A stretch of 64,000 nt of DNA from JBOZRQ01 sp050789255 (GCA_050789255.1 JBOZRQ010000060.1:124001-188000), one strand, 5' to 3'. Shown: positions 8,341-17,763, counted from the stretch's first letter. Notes: generated by a model not told the origin, from the letters alone. Made by a program: numbers and translations.

Positions 8341-9045
8341 TTGGCATTTAATCATGGTTCCAAAGCCGCCGTCTACGCCAACGGCTACGAACTGTCGCAG
8401 TTTCTCACGAGCGTCAGTACTGCTGGCCAGGCAGACACGGCCGAGGTGACCACCCTGGGCAAGGCGGCGAAGGTGTATATCGCCGGTCTTGAGGACGCAA
8501 CCCTCAGCGCCGAGGGCATTTTCGACGGCGCCGCCAACGCAGTGGATCAGATCCTGCAGGCAGCTCTCGGCGTCGACGACTCGATTTGGGTCTACATGCC
8601 GACCGGTGACGGTAACGGCAACGCAGGCTACGGGTTTTTGGCGATCGAGACCAGCTATGAGATTGAGACCCCGGTCGACGGTGTTGCGGCGATCTCGGCC
8701 GAGGCACAAAGCAAGGTCGGCCTGGAGCGGATCATCGCCCTGCATGCCATGGCCACGGAGGCCGCCGGCGGAAACGCAGCCTCCCAGAACAACGGGGCCC
8801 AGACCACCAAGGGCGGCGTCGGCTACCTGCAGGTTGTGAATGTCACCGGTGCCCTGACGGTGAAGATCCAGCACTCCAGCGACAACGGCGGTGCTGATCC
8901 GTGGGCGGACCTGGTCACCTTCACGGCGACCGGCATCGGCGCCGTCCGAGGTGAGCGCAAAGAGGTCGCCGGCACTGTCAAGCAGTACCTGCGGGTTACC
9001 TGGACGGGAGCCGGCAAGTTCTTTGCAGGGTTCGGCCGCTTCTAA
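8341..9045 (+). CDS. Tail tube protein paralogue 1 with C-terminal extension
   Basis: It starts at TTG 8341 behind AAGGTGA. Residues 1 to about 140 form a tail-tube-type beta domain, and the first nine residues (MAFNHGSKA) are identical to those of the next gene. They also share the TADTAEVTTLGK and KVYIAGLxD elements and a late VETPVD/VETGVD strand. The last 80 or so residues, from about GVGYLQVVNV, form an extra beta-rich domain absent from the second copy, possibly displayed on the tail surface. Confidence 0.75.
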   Translation: MAFNHGSKAAVYANGYELSQFLTSVSTAGQADTAEVTTLGKAAKVYIAGLEDATLSAEGIFDGAANAVDQILQAALGVDDSIWVYMPTGDGNGNAGYGFLAIETSYEIETPVDGVAAISAEAQSKVGLERIIALHAMATEAAGGNAASQNNGAQTTKGGVGYLQVVNVTGALTVKIQHSSDNGGADPWADLVTFTATGIGAVRGERKEVAGTVKQYLRVTWTGAGKFFAGFGRF

Positions 9046-9050
9046 TACCT

Positions 9051-9074
9051 GAAACCACCCGAAGCGGTGGTTTC
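9051..9074 (+). terminator. Hairpin between the two tail-tube genes
   Basis: GAAACCACC and GGTGGTTTC form a perfect nine-pair stem with a six-base loop (CGAAGC). There is no long T-run, so it may act as an attenuator or mRNA processing barrier that sets the ratio of the two tail-tube proteins. Confidence 0.5.
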
Positions 9075-9099
9075 GCCATTTCGAAGGGAGGACCAGACA

Positions 9100-9513
9100 G
9101 TGGCCTTTAACCACGGTTCCAAGGCTGTGTTCAAGGTGGGGAGCTCCGCTACCCCCGCGGTTGTGGTTGACATCTCCGCCTATCTGACCAGCGTGTCCGA
9201 CTCACTGGGCGCCGACACCGCCGAGGTGACCACCCTGGGTAAGGGGTCGAAGGTGTACCTGGCCGGCCTGAAGGACGGCACGATCTCGATCGAGGGCAAG
9301 TTTGATCCGACGGTCGATGCCCAGCTCGCCGGCATCCTCGCCGTGCAGGATGTCTCGTTTGAATACGGGCCCGCAGGCACCGCCGTGACGTCGCCCAAGT
9401 ACACCGGAAAGCTAATCTGCACCTCCTACGAGGTGGAGACCGGCGTCGATGCTGAGGCGACGTTCTCGGCCGAGTTCCAGATCACCGACGGTTGGACGAG
9501 GGGGGCCTACTAA
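9100..9513 (+). CDS. Tail tube protein paralogue 2
   Basis: GTG 9100 follows AAGGGAGG (9084-9091) at good spacing, and this start gives MAFNHGSKA, the same N-terminus as the preceding gene; the longer frame from 9067 lies inside the intergenic hairpin. The 137-aa product carries the DTAEVTTLGKGSKVYLAGLKD element, the GILAVQDVSFEYGPAG strand and a C-terminal YEVETGVDAEATFSAEFQ pair. It is probably the principal tube subunit, with the longer paralogue as a minor form; which is major cannot be seen from sequence. Confidence 0.8.
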   Translation: MAFNHGSKAVFKVGSSATPAVVVDISAYLTSVSDSLGADTAEVTTLGKGSKVYLAGLKDGTISIEGKFDPTVDAQLAGILAVQDVSFEYGPAGTAVTSPKYTGKLICTSYEVETGVDAEATFSAEFQITDGWTRGAY

Positions 9514-9516
9514 GTC

Positions 9517-9888
9517 ATGGCTGACACCGACCGGATTCTATCGATCGAAGATATCCTCGCCGCTAAGGACATCGAGGAGCGCCTGGTGCAGGTCCCCGAG
9601 TGGGGCGGCGCTGTCAAGATCAAGACCATCTCCAAGGGGCGCCAGCAGAACCTGCGCAAGCAGGCCACGGTCAACGGCGAGGTTGACCCCGAGAAGCTTG
9701 AGATGCTCATGCTTGCTGCCTGCCTCACTGAGCCGGCCATTACGCCGGCCCAGGCCGAGGCGCTCCGCGAGAAGTCCGCTGCAGCTGTTGACCGCATTCT
9801 CCGTGAGGTCATGGGCCTCAACGGCATGACGGCGGAGGCTCAGAAGGCGGCCACCAAAAGCGTTCTTTCTGGGGATGACCGCGCCTAA
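9517..9888 (+). CDS. Tail assembly chaperone (G-type frame)
   Basis: A 123-aa acidic/helical protein between the tail tube and the tape measure, the fixed place of tail assembly chaperones. It contains DRILSIEDILAAKDI, a beta hairpin around VPEWGGAVKIKTISKGRQQ, and two amphipathic helices. It would coat the tape measure protein before tube polymerisation. The next frame overlaps its end by 14 bases, as expected for a G/GT pair. Confidence 0.8.
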   Translation: MADTDRILSIEDILAAKDIEERLVQVPEWGGAVKIKTISKGRQQNLRKQATVNGEVDPEKLEMLMLAACLTEPAITPAQAEALREKSAAAVDRILREVMGLNGMTAEAQKAATKSVLSGDDRA

Positions 9889-10087
9889 GGCGCATCCGGG
9901 CGAGGCAGAGGAAGTCACAACCTTCCGCCTCGCCCGGGACCTCGGTATGACTGTCGCCGAGCTGGAGCAGCGCATGTCAGTCCGGGAGTTTTCTAAGTGG
10001 GCTGCCTTCTATGCAGCTGAGGCTAAGGTTCAGGAGCGGGCGGACAAGAAGGCCGGTAAGGGTGCCGGCCGTGGCAGAAGGAGGTGA
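9875..10087 (+). CDS. Tail assembly chaperone second frame (T-type), possible frameshift product
   Basis: A 70-aa frame with EEVTTFRLARDLGMTVAELEQRM and the family-like REFSKWAAFYAAE motif, ending in a Gly/Lys/Arg-rich tail. It matches the T region of G/GT chaperone pairs. The candidate ATG at 9875 has no Shine-Dalgarno at proper spacing (GGGG touches it directly). This frame lies +1 (equivalent to -2) from the upstream gene, so it may be made as a fusion by ribosomal frameshifting within 9830-9888. Confidence 0.7.
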   Translation: MTAPKAHPGEAEEVTTFRLARDLGMTVAELEQRMSVREFSKWAAFYAAEAKVQERADKKAGKGAGRGRRR

Positions 10088-10091
10088 TCCA
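10079..10091 (+). promoter_or_regulatory. Extended Shine-Dalgarno before the tape measure gene
   Basis: The 13 bases AAGGAGGTGATCC match the complete complement of the conserved 16S rRNA 3' end, far longer than the sites of neighbouring genes, and end five bases before ATG 10097. Confidence 0.75.
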
Positions 10092-10096
10092 GGACC

Positions 10097-13000
10097 ATGG
10101 GCGTCATCGGTAACCTGATCGTGCAGTTGACGGCTGATATCAGCCGCTTTCAGCGCGACATGGAGGCGAGCACGAAGGTTCTGGATCGGACCCAGAAGTC
10201 GTTCCGAGCTACGGCCCGGCGTCTGGAACAGGACGGACAGTCGATGATGCTGGGGGTGACCGCCCCGCTGGCCCTGATCGGCGGGACGGCCATCAAATCA
10301 GCCATGGATGTGGTTGAGAGCGAGAACCTGTTCTCTGTCGCCATGGGGGACATGGCGGCGTCTGCCCAGGAGTTCTCGGAGACCCTGCGACAGCAGCTGG
10401 GGCTAAACGCCTACGAGGTCCGCAACAACATCGCGACCTTATTCGACATGACCACGGCCATGGGGATCAGCCGGAAGACGGCCCTGGACATGTCGGAAGG
10501 GATCACCCTGCTGGCCTACGACTTGGCCAGCTTCAAGAACCTGCGCCCCGAGGAAGCCTTCGAGAAGCTGCAGTCCGGCATTGTCGGCGAGGCTGAGCCG
10601 CTGCGCCGACTGGGCGTCCTCGTGGATGAGACTACAATTAAGGCCATAGCGCTAAAGTCGGGGCTGATCCAGCAAGGCCAGGAAATGAGCCAGCAGCAGA
10701 AGGTCGTAGCCCGGTACATGGCCATCATGGAGCAGACGAAGAATGCCCAGGGCGACATGGCCAGAACGATTGACAGTCCGACCAACCAACTGCGCATTTT
10801 CAGCCAGGCTCTAAAGCAGGCGCAGATCAGCCTCGGGCAGGGGCTGATGCCATTCGTCCAGTCGGCACTGCCGATGCTACGCCGTTTCGCCGAACGCCTG
10901 GGGGAGGTCGGACAGGCATTTGCCTCCCTGCCGCCGCCGGTCCGCAACACGATCGTCGGCTTCACGCTCCTTGCGGTGGCAGCCGGTCCAGTCGTTTACG
11001 GGATGAGTTTGATTTCCAGAGGGATCGCAACGGCAGCAGGCGCCCTGTCCGCCATCACCGCCCTTTCATCCCGGGCGGTTTTTGCTTTTGGCGCTTGGAT
11101 TGGCGGTGCAGCATCGTTGGGTGAGGCTCTCACCTTCGTGGCTGGTGGACCGGTCCGCCTCTGGATCGCCGGCGCCCTCGGCATCGCCGCGGTGGTCCTC
11201 GTCGTGGCAGCCAAGTGGCAGCAGCTGGCCGGCTTGGCGCACGCAGTTTGGAATGGTATTAGCGCCGTCGTCCTATACGCCTCGTCCCTGGTGGTGCGCG
11301 GTGTGGGGGCCATGCTGTCGGTGATCGGCCTGATCATTCCCTCCGTTCGAGGAGCTGCCTCGGCGGTGAACGGCTACGCCGAGTCACTGAAGATGGCGGC
11401 CAGCAACGCGCTGGGAATGGCCAAGACGAACCTGGCGGCCAACGCGATGCAGCAGCAGGCCAACGCCGCCAACCAGGCTGCCGGCGCCGGGCAGGACGCG
11501 GCAAAGGGCCAACAGCAGGTGGCAGATGCCATGAAGGACGCCGCCAAGCAGGCGGGCCAGGGCATCCAATCGTTTGATGAGATTCACCAGGTCCAGGAGC
11601 AGATGGCGGATGCGGCCGGCAGTAGCTTGCCGGGGTTTGAGATGCCTGCCATTCAGATGCCCGAGATCCCCAGCCTTGATATGGGTGGCCTCGGCGCTGG
11701 CCTGGGCGACATGTTCGGCGGGATGGTGGAGGGGCTGCAGACTGCGGGTCAGAACCTGGCCGCGGCATGGCAGTCGATCACCGGTACCATCACGGGCCTG
11801 TGGGAGCAGATCAAGGGCAAGGCCCTGGAGGTGTTTCCCTTCCTTCCGGCGCTGATCGATGCGGTCAACGTCCCCATCCAGTGGATTCGGGACAACTGGC
11901 CGACGATCGGTCCGATTGTCGAGGGGATCGCGGGCGTGATGATGACCCTGATGGTGCCCGCGCTGATCAAGACCGGCGTGGAGGCTACCATCGCCGGCAC
12001 AAAGGCCGTTGCATCGTGGGTTGCTCAGGGTATCGCAGCAACCGTCGAGGGTGCCAAGATTGTCGCTCAAATCCTTCTGGCGGTGGCCAAGTGGACGCTG
12101 CTCGGCATCACGGCACCGGTGGAGGCCGCAAAGGTCGTGACCGCCTGGGCGATCCAGGGGTGGGAAGCAGTCGCCTCGGTGGGCAAGCAGCTGCTTCAAT
12201 TCGGCCTCGCCATCGGGCAGTGGATTGTCCTCGGAGCCGAGTCCTTGGTCCAGGCTGGCAGGGTAGTTGCGGCCTGGGTCATGCAGAAGGTTGAGGCGGT
12301 CGCCTCCGTGGGCGCTCAGGTGGCCCAGTTCGGCCTCGTCCTGGCTCAGTGGGCCCTCCTGGGTATTGAGTCCCTGGTGCAGGCCGGGAAGGTTGTCGCC
12401 GCGTGGGTAATGCAGAAGGCGGAGGCCATCGCCTCCATCGCCGTGCAGGTGGTGCAGTTCGGGATCCTGATCGCCCAATGGGTAGCCATGGGCGTTGCGG
12501 CACTTGCCGGCGCCGCACAGGTCGCCCTGGCCTGGCTTATCGCCATGGGCCCGATCGCCCTGGTGGTCGCGGCTATCGTCGGCCTGGCTGTGCTGATCTA
12601 CGCGTACTGGGACGAAATCAAGGCGTACACCGTCAAGGTTTGGCAAGGCCTTACCGAATGGCTCTCCAAGGTGTGGGAGGGCGTAAAGCAGACGGCTACC
12701 ACCGTCTGGAACGCCATCAAATCCTTTTTCACCAAGTGGTGGGACGAACTGCTAGTGGCTTTTACCGGCCCGATCGGCTTCATGGTCAAGCTCATCGTCG
12801 ACAACTGGGATACGATCAAGGCCGCCACCGAGAAGGTGTGGACCGGCATCACCGCGTTCCTCTCCACTCTCTGGAGCGGAATCAAGAGCACCGCGTCGAC
12901 GGTCTGGACCGCCATCACGAGCTCCGTCTCTTCCCTGACGGACGGGACTCGGGATGCCCTGGTGAAGACCTGGACGGGGCTGTCCACGACCCTGCGGTCG

Positions 13001-13537
13001 ATCTGGGATGGGATCAGCGGCGCCGCCAGCAGCATCTGGGACGGCATCGTCGGGATCGTCAAGGGTGCGATCAACTGGATTATCCGGGGCATCAACGGTT
13101 TCCTCGGGGCCATGTCCGCTATCCGGATCAACGTACCCCAGGTGGACATTCCCCTGGTGGGCAAGGTGGGCGGGTTTTCGATCGGGCTCCCGAGCCTGCC
13201 GCAGATCCCGATGCTGGCCGACGGCGGCAACGTCGTGGGCTCCGGTCTGGCCATCACGGGCGAGGCCGGGGCCGAGCTGCTCGATTTACCCAGCGGCGCT
13301 CGGGTGACTCCATTGGGTGCAGGGAATGACCTGGCCGCGGAAATCGCCCAGGCAGTACACGCTGCCGTCATGGATGCCATGCGAATGGTCCTGTCCCAGA
13401 TGCGCGCAGGCGCTGGCGAGCAGCGGGAGATCGTGCTGGAGATCGACGGTCAACGATTCGCACGGCTGATTCTGCCCGCGCTCGAGCGCGAAAGTGAGCG
13501 CTCGGGCCCGACCATCGTGCGGCTGCAGGGGGTGTAA
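10097..13537 (+). CDS. Tail tape measure protein
   Basis: A 1146-aa tape measure, indicating a long non-contractile tail of very roughly 170 nm by the usual 1.5 A per residue rule. The N-terminal part (MGVIGNLIVQLTADISRFQRDM and following) is the conserved TMP domain, then a KALDMSEGITLLAYDLASF helical region. Several hydrophobic segments lie near residues 280-440 and 600-840. Residues 653-824 are four 43-residue repeats rich in Ala, Val and Trp. Trp-spaced helices (VWEGVKQTATTVWNAIKSF type) follow, and GEAGAELLDLPSGARVTPLG near residue 1055 is the usual TMP C-terminal signature. No lytic domain is seen. Confidence 0.93.
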   Translation: MGVIGNLIVQLTADISRFQRDMEASTKVLDRTQKSFRATARRLEQDGQSMMLGVTAPLALIGGTAIKSAMDVVESENLFSVAMGDMAASAQEFSETLRQQLGLNAYEVRNNIATLFDMTTAMGISRKTALDMSEGITLLAYDLASFKNLRPEEAFEKLQSGIVGEAEPLRRLGVLVDETTIKAIALKSGLIQQGQEMSQQQKVVARYMAIMEQTKNAQGDMARTIDSPTNQLRIFSQALKQAQISLGQGLMPFVQSALPMLRRFAERLGEVGQAFASLPPPVRNTIVGFTLLAVAAGPVVYGMSLISRGIATAAGALSAITALSSRAVFAFGAWIGGAASLGEALTFVAGGPVRLWIAGALGIAAVVLVVAAKWQQLAGLAHAVWNGISAVVLYASSLVVRGVGAMLSVIGLIIPSVRGAASAVNGYAESLKMAASNALGMAKTNLAANAMQQQANAANQAAGAGQDAAKGQQQVADAMKDAAKQAGQGIQSFDEIHQVQEQMADAAGSSLPGFEMPAIQMPEIPSLDMGGLGAGLGDMFGGMVEGLQTAGQNLAAAWQSITGTITGLWEQIKGKALEVFPFLPALIDAVNVPIQWIRDNWPTIGPIVEGIAGVMMTLMVPALIKTGVEATIAGTKAVASWVAQGIAATVEGAKIVAQILLAVAKWTLLGITAPVEAAKVVTAWAIQGWEAVASVGKQLLQFGLAIGQWIVLGAESLVQAGRVVAAWVMQKVEAVASVGAQVAQFGLVLAQWALLGIESLVQAGKVVAAWVMQKAEAIASIAVQVVQFGILIAQWVAMGVAALAGAAQVALAWLIAMGPIALVVAAIVGLAVLIYAYWDEIKAYTVKVWQGLTEWLSKVWEGVKQTATTVWNAIKSFFTKWWDELLVAFTGPIGFMVKLIVDNWDTIKAATEKVWTGITAFLSTLWSGIKSTASTVWTAITSSVSSLTDGTRDALVKTWTGLSTTLRSIWDGISGAASSIWDGIVGIVKGAINWIIRGINGFLGAMSAIRINVPQVDIPLVGKVGGFSIGLPSLPQIPMLADGGNVVGSGLAITGEAGAELLDLPSGARVTPLGAGNDLAAEIAQAVHAAVMDAMRMVLSQMRAGAGEQREIVLEIDGQRFARLILPALERESERSGPTIVRLQGV
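12053..12568 (+). repeat. Four 129-bp repeats inside the tape measure gene
   Basis: Residues 653-824 consist of four consecutive 43-aa units beginning AKIVAQ, GKQLLQ, GAQVAQ and AVQVVQ. Units two and three are most alike, sharing the core SLVQAG(R/K)VVAAWVMQK. The unit length is exact in all four copies, so tail length may have changed by unit gain or loss. Confidence 0.8.
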
Positions 13538-13539
13538 TC

Positions 13540-13896
13540 ATGGCTCTGGTGACGCTCAACGGCATCGCCATCGCCGATCCCTCAAAGCTTGAGCTGGGGA
13601 TCTTCCGCCTGACCAAGGCGTCCCGGTCCGCCAACGGCACCATGAACATGGAGATCATCGCCATCAAGCGGCAGGTCAGCCTCCAGTGGGAGAAGATCAA
13701 GGCATCAGAGCTGAAAACGATCCTCGACCTGCTGGACGCCGCCACCTTCCACACGCTGGTCTACCCGGACCCCCAAGGGACGGGCGGAACCAAGACCATC
13801 ACCGCTTACGTGGGCGACATCACCGAGTCAGCATGGTACATGGTCGGCGCGGAGCGGTACTGGGAGAACGTTCGCGTCGGCCTGATTGAGAGGTGA
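13540..13896 (+). CDS. Small tail protein, unknown function
   Basis: A 118-aa beta-rich protein with a GGGGGTG ribosome-binding site, three bases after the tape measure stop. It begins MALVTLNGIAIADPSKL and ends with a strand around VGDITESAWYMV. Size and place between the tape measure and the large tail protein suggest a baseplate or distal-tail adaptor. No catalytic motif is visible. Confidence 0.6.
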   Translation: MALVTLNGIAIADPSKLELGIFRLTKASRSANGTMNMEIIAIKRQVSLQWEKIKASELKTILDLLDAATFHTLVYPDPQGTGGTKTITAYVGDITESAWYMVGAERYWENVRVGLIER

Positions 13897-13902
13897 ACCA
13901 CG

Positions 13903-16900
13903 GTGTACCAGGTGTCGGATGCCTACAAGGCGCAGGTTCTGGCCCGGGAGCGCCGGGTCATGGGCCGGGTCACGGTCGACTACACGGACCCGGCCCTCGA
14001 CCAATCGATCCAAGCCACGGCGAACCAGAACGCCAATGTCTCGTACCCATCTCAGGCAGCTGACGGGTCCGAGGGCGTCCCGCGCAGATATGCCGCTCTG
14101 GACGGCACCTTTAGGCCAGACGGGACCTGGTACCCGGCGCCCGCACCGAACGAGCTGGGGGCGAACCAGATGGGCTGGTGGGGCGCCGTGCTGGCCGGCG
14201 CGGGCGGGACCTTTGTGGCGCCCTATCCAACCCTGACGATCACCTACCAGGCCCGCCCGGTCCACTCCCTGCGGGTTGTCGGTGATAGTGCTCGGCAGGA
14301 GTACCCGGTCGACTTCACCATCAAGCTCTACGGTGCCGGCGATGTTCTACTGCACACCGAAGTGGTCGCCGCAAACGCTGGCATCACCTGGAGCAAGGAC
14401 ATCGCCCCGGTGCTGAACGTGGTCAAGCAGGTGCTGGAGATCAGCAAGTGGAGTCTGGCCGGACGCACGGTGAAGGTCAGCGAGTTCTTCACTGGGATCC
14501 GTCAGACATACGAGGGTGAGGATCTGGTGTCGATCGATCTCCTGGAAGAGCGGGAGGTTTCGCAGGGCTCCTTGCCGGTGGGCAACATCAGCGCCAACCA
14601 GATCACCGTCAAGCTCAACAACGCTGACCGCCGGTTCGATGCCGATAACCCTGACTCGCCGCTGTATGGCCTGATCAAGCCGAATCGACGGGTCCGGGCG
14701 TGGCTGGGCCTTGCTGGCGATGGTGACGGTAGCCAGGTCGCGAAGTCTTGGGACTCCCTGGCCGACTGGCAGGCGGGGACGCTGCCGCCCCAGGCCGACG
14801 TCACCAGCTCGCCGGGGGATGTGAAGCTGGCGAGGCCGGTGCCGAGCTTCACCCGCGCCTCCGTCGCCTACAACCCGGAGACGGGGGCGCAGGTGGCGGC
14901 CGGTACGCCCAGGTTCGGTGTCGGACGCTTTCACAACATCTTGCCGCTGAATGCCTCAAATGGCGGTGAAGACGGCACTACAGCGGGTTGGTCCTCTGTA
15001 GGCTGCACGATCACGCCGGACGGTGCGCATGTCAAGAGCGGAACGCGGGCGATGAAGATTGTCGGTGCGAACAATGCCTCAACCGCGCTGGCGGCGGTTT
15101 CTGCTGGTCAACCTTTCTACAGCAATCGACAGTACCAGTACTCGTACTGGGTCTATTCCGAGGTCGGATGTACGGCAAGGGTAGCGGTGGCTGGCATCTA
15201 CGCAGTTAGCGTGGTGGTTCCGGCCGGGGTTTGGACCCGGGTAGCCACCACAAATGGAGCTGGCACGGCTTATCCAGATATGCGCATCTACAACACTGAT
15301 GGCTCAGCGATGTGGGTCGACGAACTGCAGATCGCGCAAGGCCCGGCACTTGTCGATTGGGTTCCTGGAGGTACCGGGCAGGCGTATGTCCCGGAAGAGA
15401 GTGCTGTAAACTTGCTTGCGGGCAAGACCGACCTGGTAACCGGCTGGAGTGCCTTTGGCGGCGCCGTGGTGACGGTAACGGCAGGGCAGTCAACTCCGTT
15501 CGGTGGAACTGGTGCGTATCGCATCCAGACCAGCGGCGGCAGTGACGTCAGGAAGTACTATGCGACCGTAGTTCCTAGCCCCACCGTGGTTGGCCGCAAT
15601 TACGCAACCAGGCTGTGGGTAAAGCTCAGGGCTGGGAGCCCGACCGTTCGGGTAAACACGCAGTTCGGACTACAGGACGTCACAACCACTACGTGGACAG
15701 AAGTAAAGATTGTCAGTGTTGGAGACGGCTCAGGTGTGTCTCTACTGCTGCAGTTTCGAGGCAACAACGTTTCGGACAACCTCGATTTTGATGTGTTCTG
15801 GCCGCAGGTCGAGGAGAAGTCGTACCATACAACATTTGCGGACAACACCCGCGCCGCCGAAGCCCTCACCTACGCCCTGGCGAACCCATGGCCTGCCAAC
15901 ACGCCTGCGACGATCCTGCTGGCATGGCGACCGGATAAGCCGAGTACGGACGCAGCGTTTTTCCCGAATGGGGCGCCGTTCCGGCGTCTCCTGCATCTCC
16001 GTAGGACAACCGGAAACCGCCGTGATTTCACCTTCTGGTATGGTCAGGGCGGGTTTCGGTTTGAACGCAACAATTACGATCCTGGTGGGGCGAACGTGGT
16101 CGCGACCGTTCCGGCCGCATTTGCGGCGGGCGATCTGGTTCTACTGGCACTTCGCAACGATGCGACCGGGCTGAAGGGTTTTGTCCGCGTTCAGAGCGGC
16201 GCCATTTCGACAGCTTCAGCGGCTGGCGCCGAGTTGATCGACGGGATGAACCAGGTAACGGTCGGCCATGACTCCGGCGGCGGCGCCCAACCGGGCGGGA
16301 GCATCGACACCGTGCAGGTTGAGGCCGCCGGTTGGAACGACGCTCAGATCACAGCGTGGATGAATGCGACCGCTGCGCCAACCGCCGACAGGGATACGAT
16401 CTTCCTCATGAACGCCGATGGCACCCTCACCAGCGCCTACCCCACCGAGGCGACCATCGTGACCAGTCCTGTTGATTTCTCGACAGTTGGCCAGGTGGGC
16501 GCCAGTGCGATCTCCTGGACTGCCGACACGCCGGCGAACACCGTAGTGACGGTGGAGACCAGCCTGGACGGGGGACTGAGCTGGGCGCCTGCTAGCAATG
16601 GGGAGACCGTCCCCGGCCTCCGTCCGGGCGACGACCTGACGGGCAAGTTCCTGTTGGCCAGGGCAAAGCTGTCCACCGCGGAGACGTCCGCCACGCCGAC
16701 CCTCAACTCCATCAAGGTCGAGGTCAGGCACGATGAATGGGTACCTCTTGGCCAGTTCTGGGCCACCGAGTGGCAGGCGCAGAAGGACACTGTGGAGGCT
16801 ACAGTAATCGCCCGCGACCGCCTGGAGCGGCTACGGTCTACCACCTATCAGTCCAGCCAGGTCACCCTCAACGCGACGCTCTACGACCTGGCAGTCGCTG

Positions 16901-17763
16901 TACTCCAAGATGCCGGGTTGGCCCCGGGAGACTACGTTGTGGACCCAGCACTGCAGGCGATCACCGTACCATACGCCTGGTTCAACCCGGTTACCCACAG
17001 GGAGGCCCTGCGCATCATCGCAGAGGCGGGCCTCGCTCAGGTCTATTGCGATCGGCAGGGGTTGATCAGGGTGGACGGGCAGGGAGCAGGCCTGGGGGCC
17101 ACCCCGGTGCTGATCATCACTGCCGACGCCTACTTCCGGCTGGGTAACCCGATGCGCCCGGGGCAGGTGGCCAACGAAATCCTGGCCTACAGTCAGCCCT
17201 TGACGCCGGCGACCGTGGCTGAAGAAGTGTATCGGTCGGCGGCGCCGTTGTCGGTCCCAGCAGGACAGACCCTGCAGGTGACGGTGACCTACAGCCGGCA
17301 GCCGGTGATTGAGGCTGTTGCTGCCCTGGAGGCGGCCGGCGCCGACCTAACGATCACCGCGGCGACCTACTATGGCTGGGGCGCTGAAATCTCCATCACG
17401 AACGTCGGTGGAGCCCAGGAAACAACTGTCCTGGTCATTAGTGGCAAGCCGCTGGCAACCAAAGGCAAGGAAGCAGCCACGGCTAAGGATAGTGCTCTTC
17501 AGATTGACCAGGGCGTGCTGCGCTACGAGTACCGGGGCAACGCACTGGTACAGACCTTCGACCGTGCTCGGGAGATCGCCAGCACGCTGCTTGCTTCGTC
17601 CAAGGACTCTCGTCGGGATATCGAATTGGACTGGCGGGGCGACATGGCCCTGTTGCTGGGCGACCGGATCACGGTGGCCGGGGTGGACTATCACATCATC
17701 CGGCAGCAAATCGACTGGGCGGGCGCCCTCAGGGTGGCAACAACCGGGAGGAAGGTGACCTGA
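13903..17763 (+). CDS. Large tail protein / receptor-binding tail tip protein
   Basis: A 1286-aa protein starting at GTG 13903 behind GAGAGGTGA. Residues 1-260 resemble tail-hub-like beta domains with the motif NISANQITVKLNNADRRFDADN. Residues about 290-800 look like carbohydrate-binding (concanavalin/discoidin-like) beta-sandwich repeats, with segments such as NRQYQYSYWVYSEVGCTARV and a laminin-G-like GFVRVQSGAISTASAAGAELI. The C-terminal part from about 940 (WVPLGQFWATEWQAQKDTVEA) is again hub-like and ends with a membrane-free domain. It probably forms the tail tip and contacts the host surface; receptor identity is unknown. Confidence 0.75.
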   Translation: MYQVSDAYKAQVLARERRVMGRVTVDYTDPALDQSIQATANQNANVSYPSQAADGSEGVPRRYAALDGTFRPDGTWYPAPAPNELGANQMGWWGAVLAGAGGTFVAPYPTLTITYQARPVHSLRVVGDSARQEYPVDFTIKLYGAGDVLLHTEVVAANAGITWSKDIAPVLNVVKQVLEISKWSLAGRTVKVSEFFTGIRQTYEGEDLVSIDLLEEREVSQGSLPVGNISANQITVKLNNADRRFDADNPDSPLYGLIKPNRRVRAWLGLAGDGDGSQVAKSWDSLADWQAGTLPPQADVTSSPGDVKLARPVPSFTRASVAYNPETGAQVAAGTPRFGVGRFHNILPLNASNGGEDGTTAGWSSVGCTITPDGAHVKSGTRAMKIVGANNASTALAAVSAGQPFYSNRQYQYSYWVYSEVGCTARVAVAGIYAVSVVVPAGVWTRVATTNGAGTAYPDMRIYNTDGSAMWVDELQIAQGPALVDWVPGGTGQAYVPEESAVNLLAGKTDLVTGWSAFGGAVVTVTAGQSTPFGGTGAYRIQTSGGSDVRKYYATVVPSPTVVGRNYATRLWVKLRAGSPTVRVNTQFGLQDVTTTTWTEVKIVSVGDGSGVSLLLQFRGNNVSDNLDFDVFWPQVEEKSYHTTFADNTRAAEALTYALANPWPANTPATILLAWRPDKPSTDAAFFPNGAPFRRLLHLRRTTGNRRDFTFWYGQGGFRFERNNYDPGGANVVATVPAAFAAGDLVLLALRNDATGLKGFVRVQSGAISTASAAGAELIDGMNQVTVGHDSGGGAQPGGSIDTVQVEAAGWNDAQITAWMNATAAPTADRDTIFLMNADGTLTSAYPTEATIVTSPVDFSTVGQVGASAISWTADTPANTVVTVETSLDGGLSWAPASNGETVPGLRPGDDLTGKFLLARAKLSTAETSATPTLNSIKVEVRHDEWVPLGQFWATEWQAQKDTVEATVIARDRLERLRSTTYQSSQVTLNATLYDLAVAVLQDAGLAPGDYVVDPALQAITVPYAWFNPVTHREALRIIAEAGLAQVYCDRQGLIRVDGQGAGLGATPVLIITADAYFRLGNPMRPGQVANEILAYSQPLTPATVAEEVYRSAAPLSVPAGQTLQVTVTYSRQPVIEAVAALEAAGADLTITAATYYGWGAEISITNVGGAQETTVLVISGKPLATKGKEAATAKDSALQIDQGVLRYEYRGNALVQTFDRAREIASTLLASSKDSRRDIELDWRGDMALLLGDRITVAGVDYHIIRQQIDWAGALRVATTGRKVT

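Noticed and set aside
12279..13380. Long minus-strand frames inside the tape measure gene
   Set aside because: They mirror the repeated, GC-rich codons of the tape measure and lack start signals.
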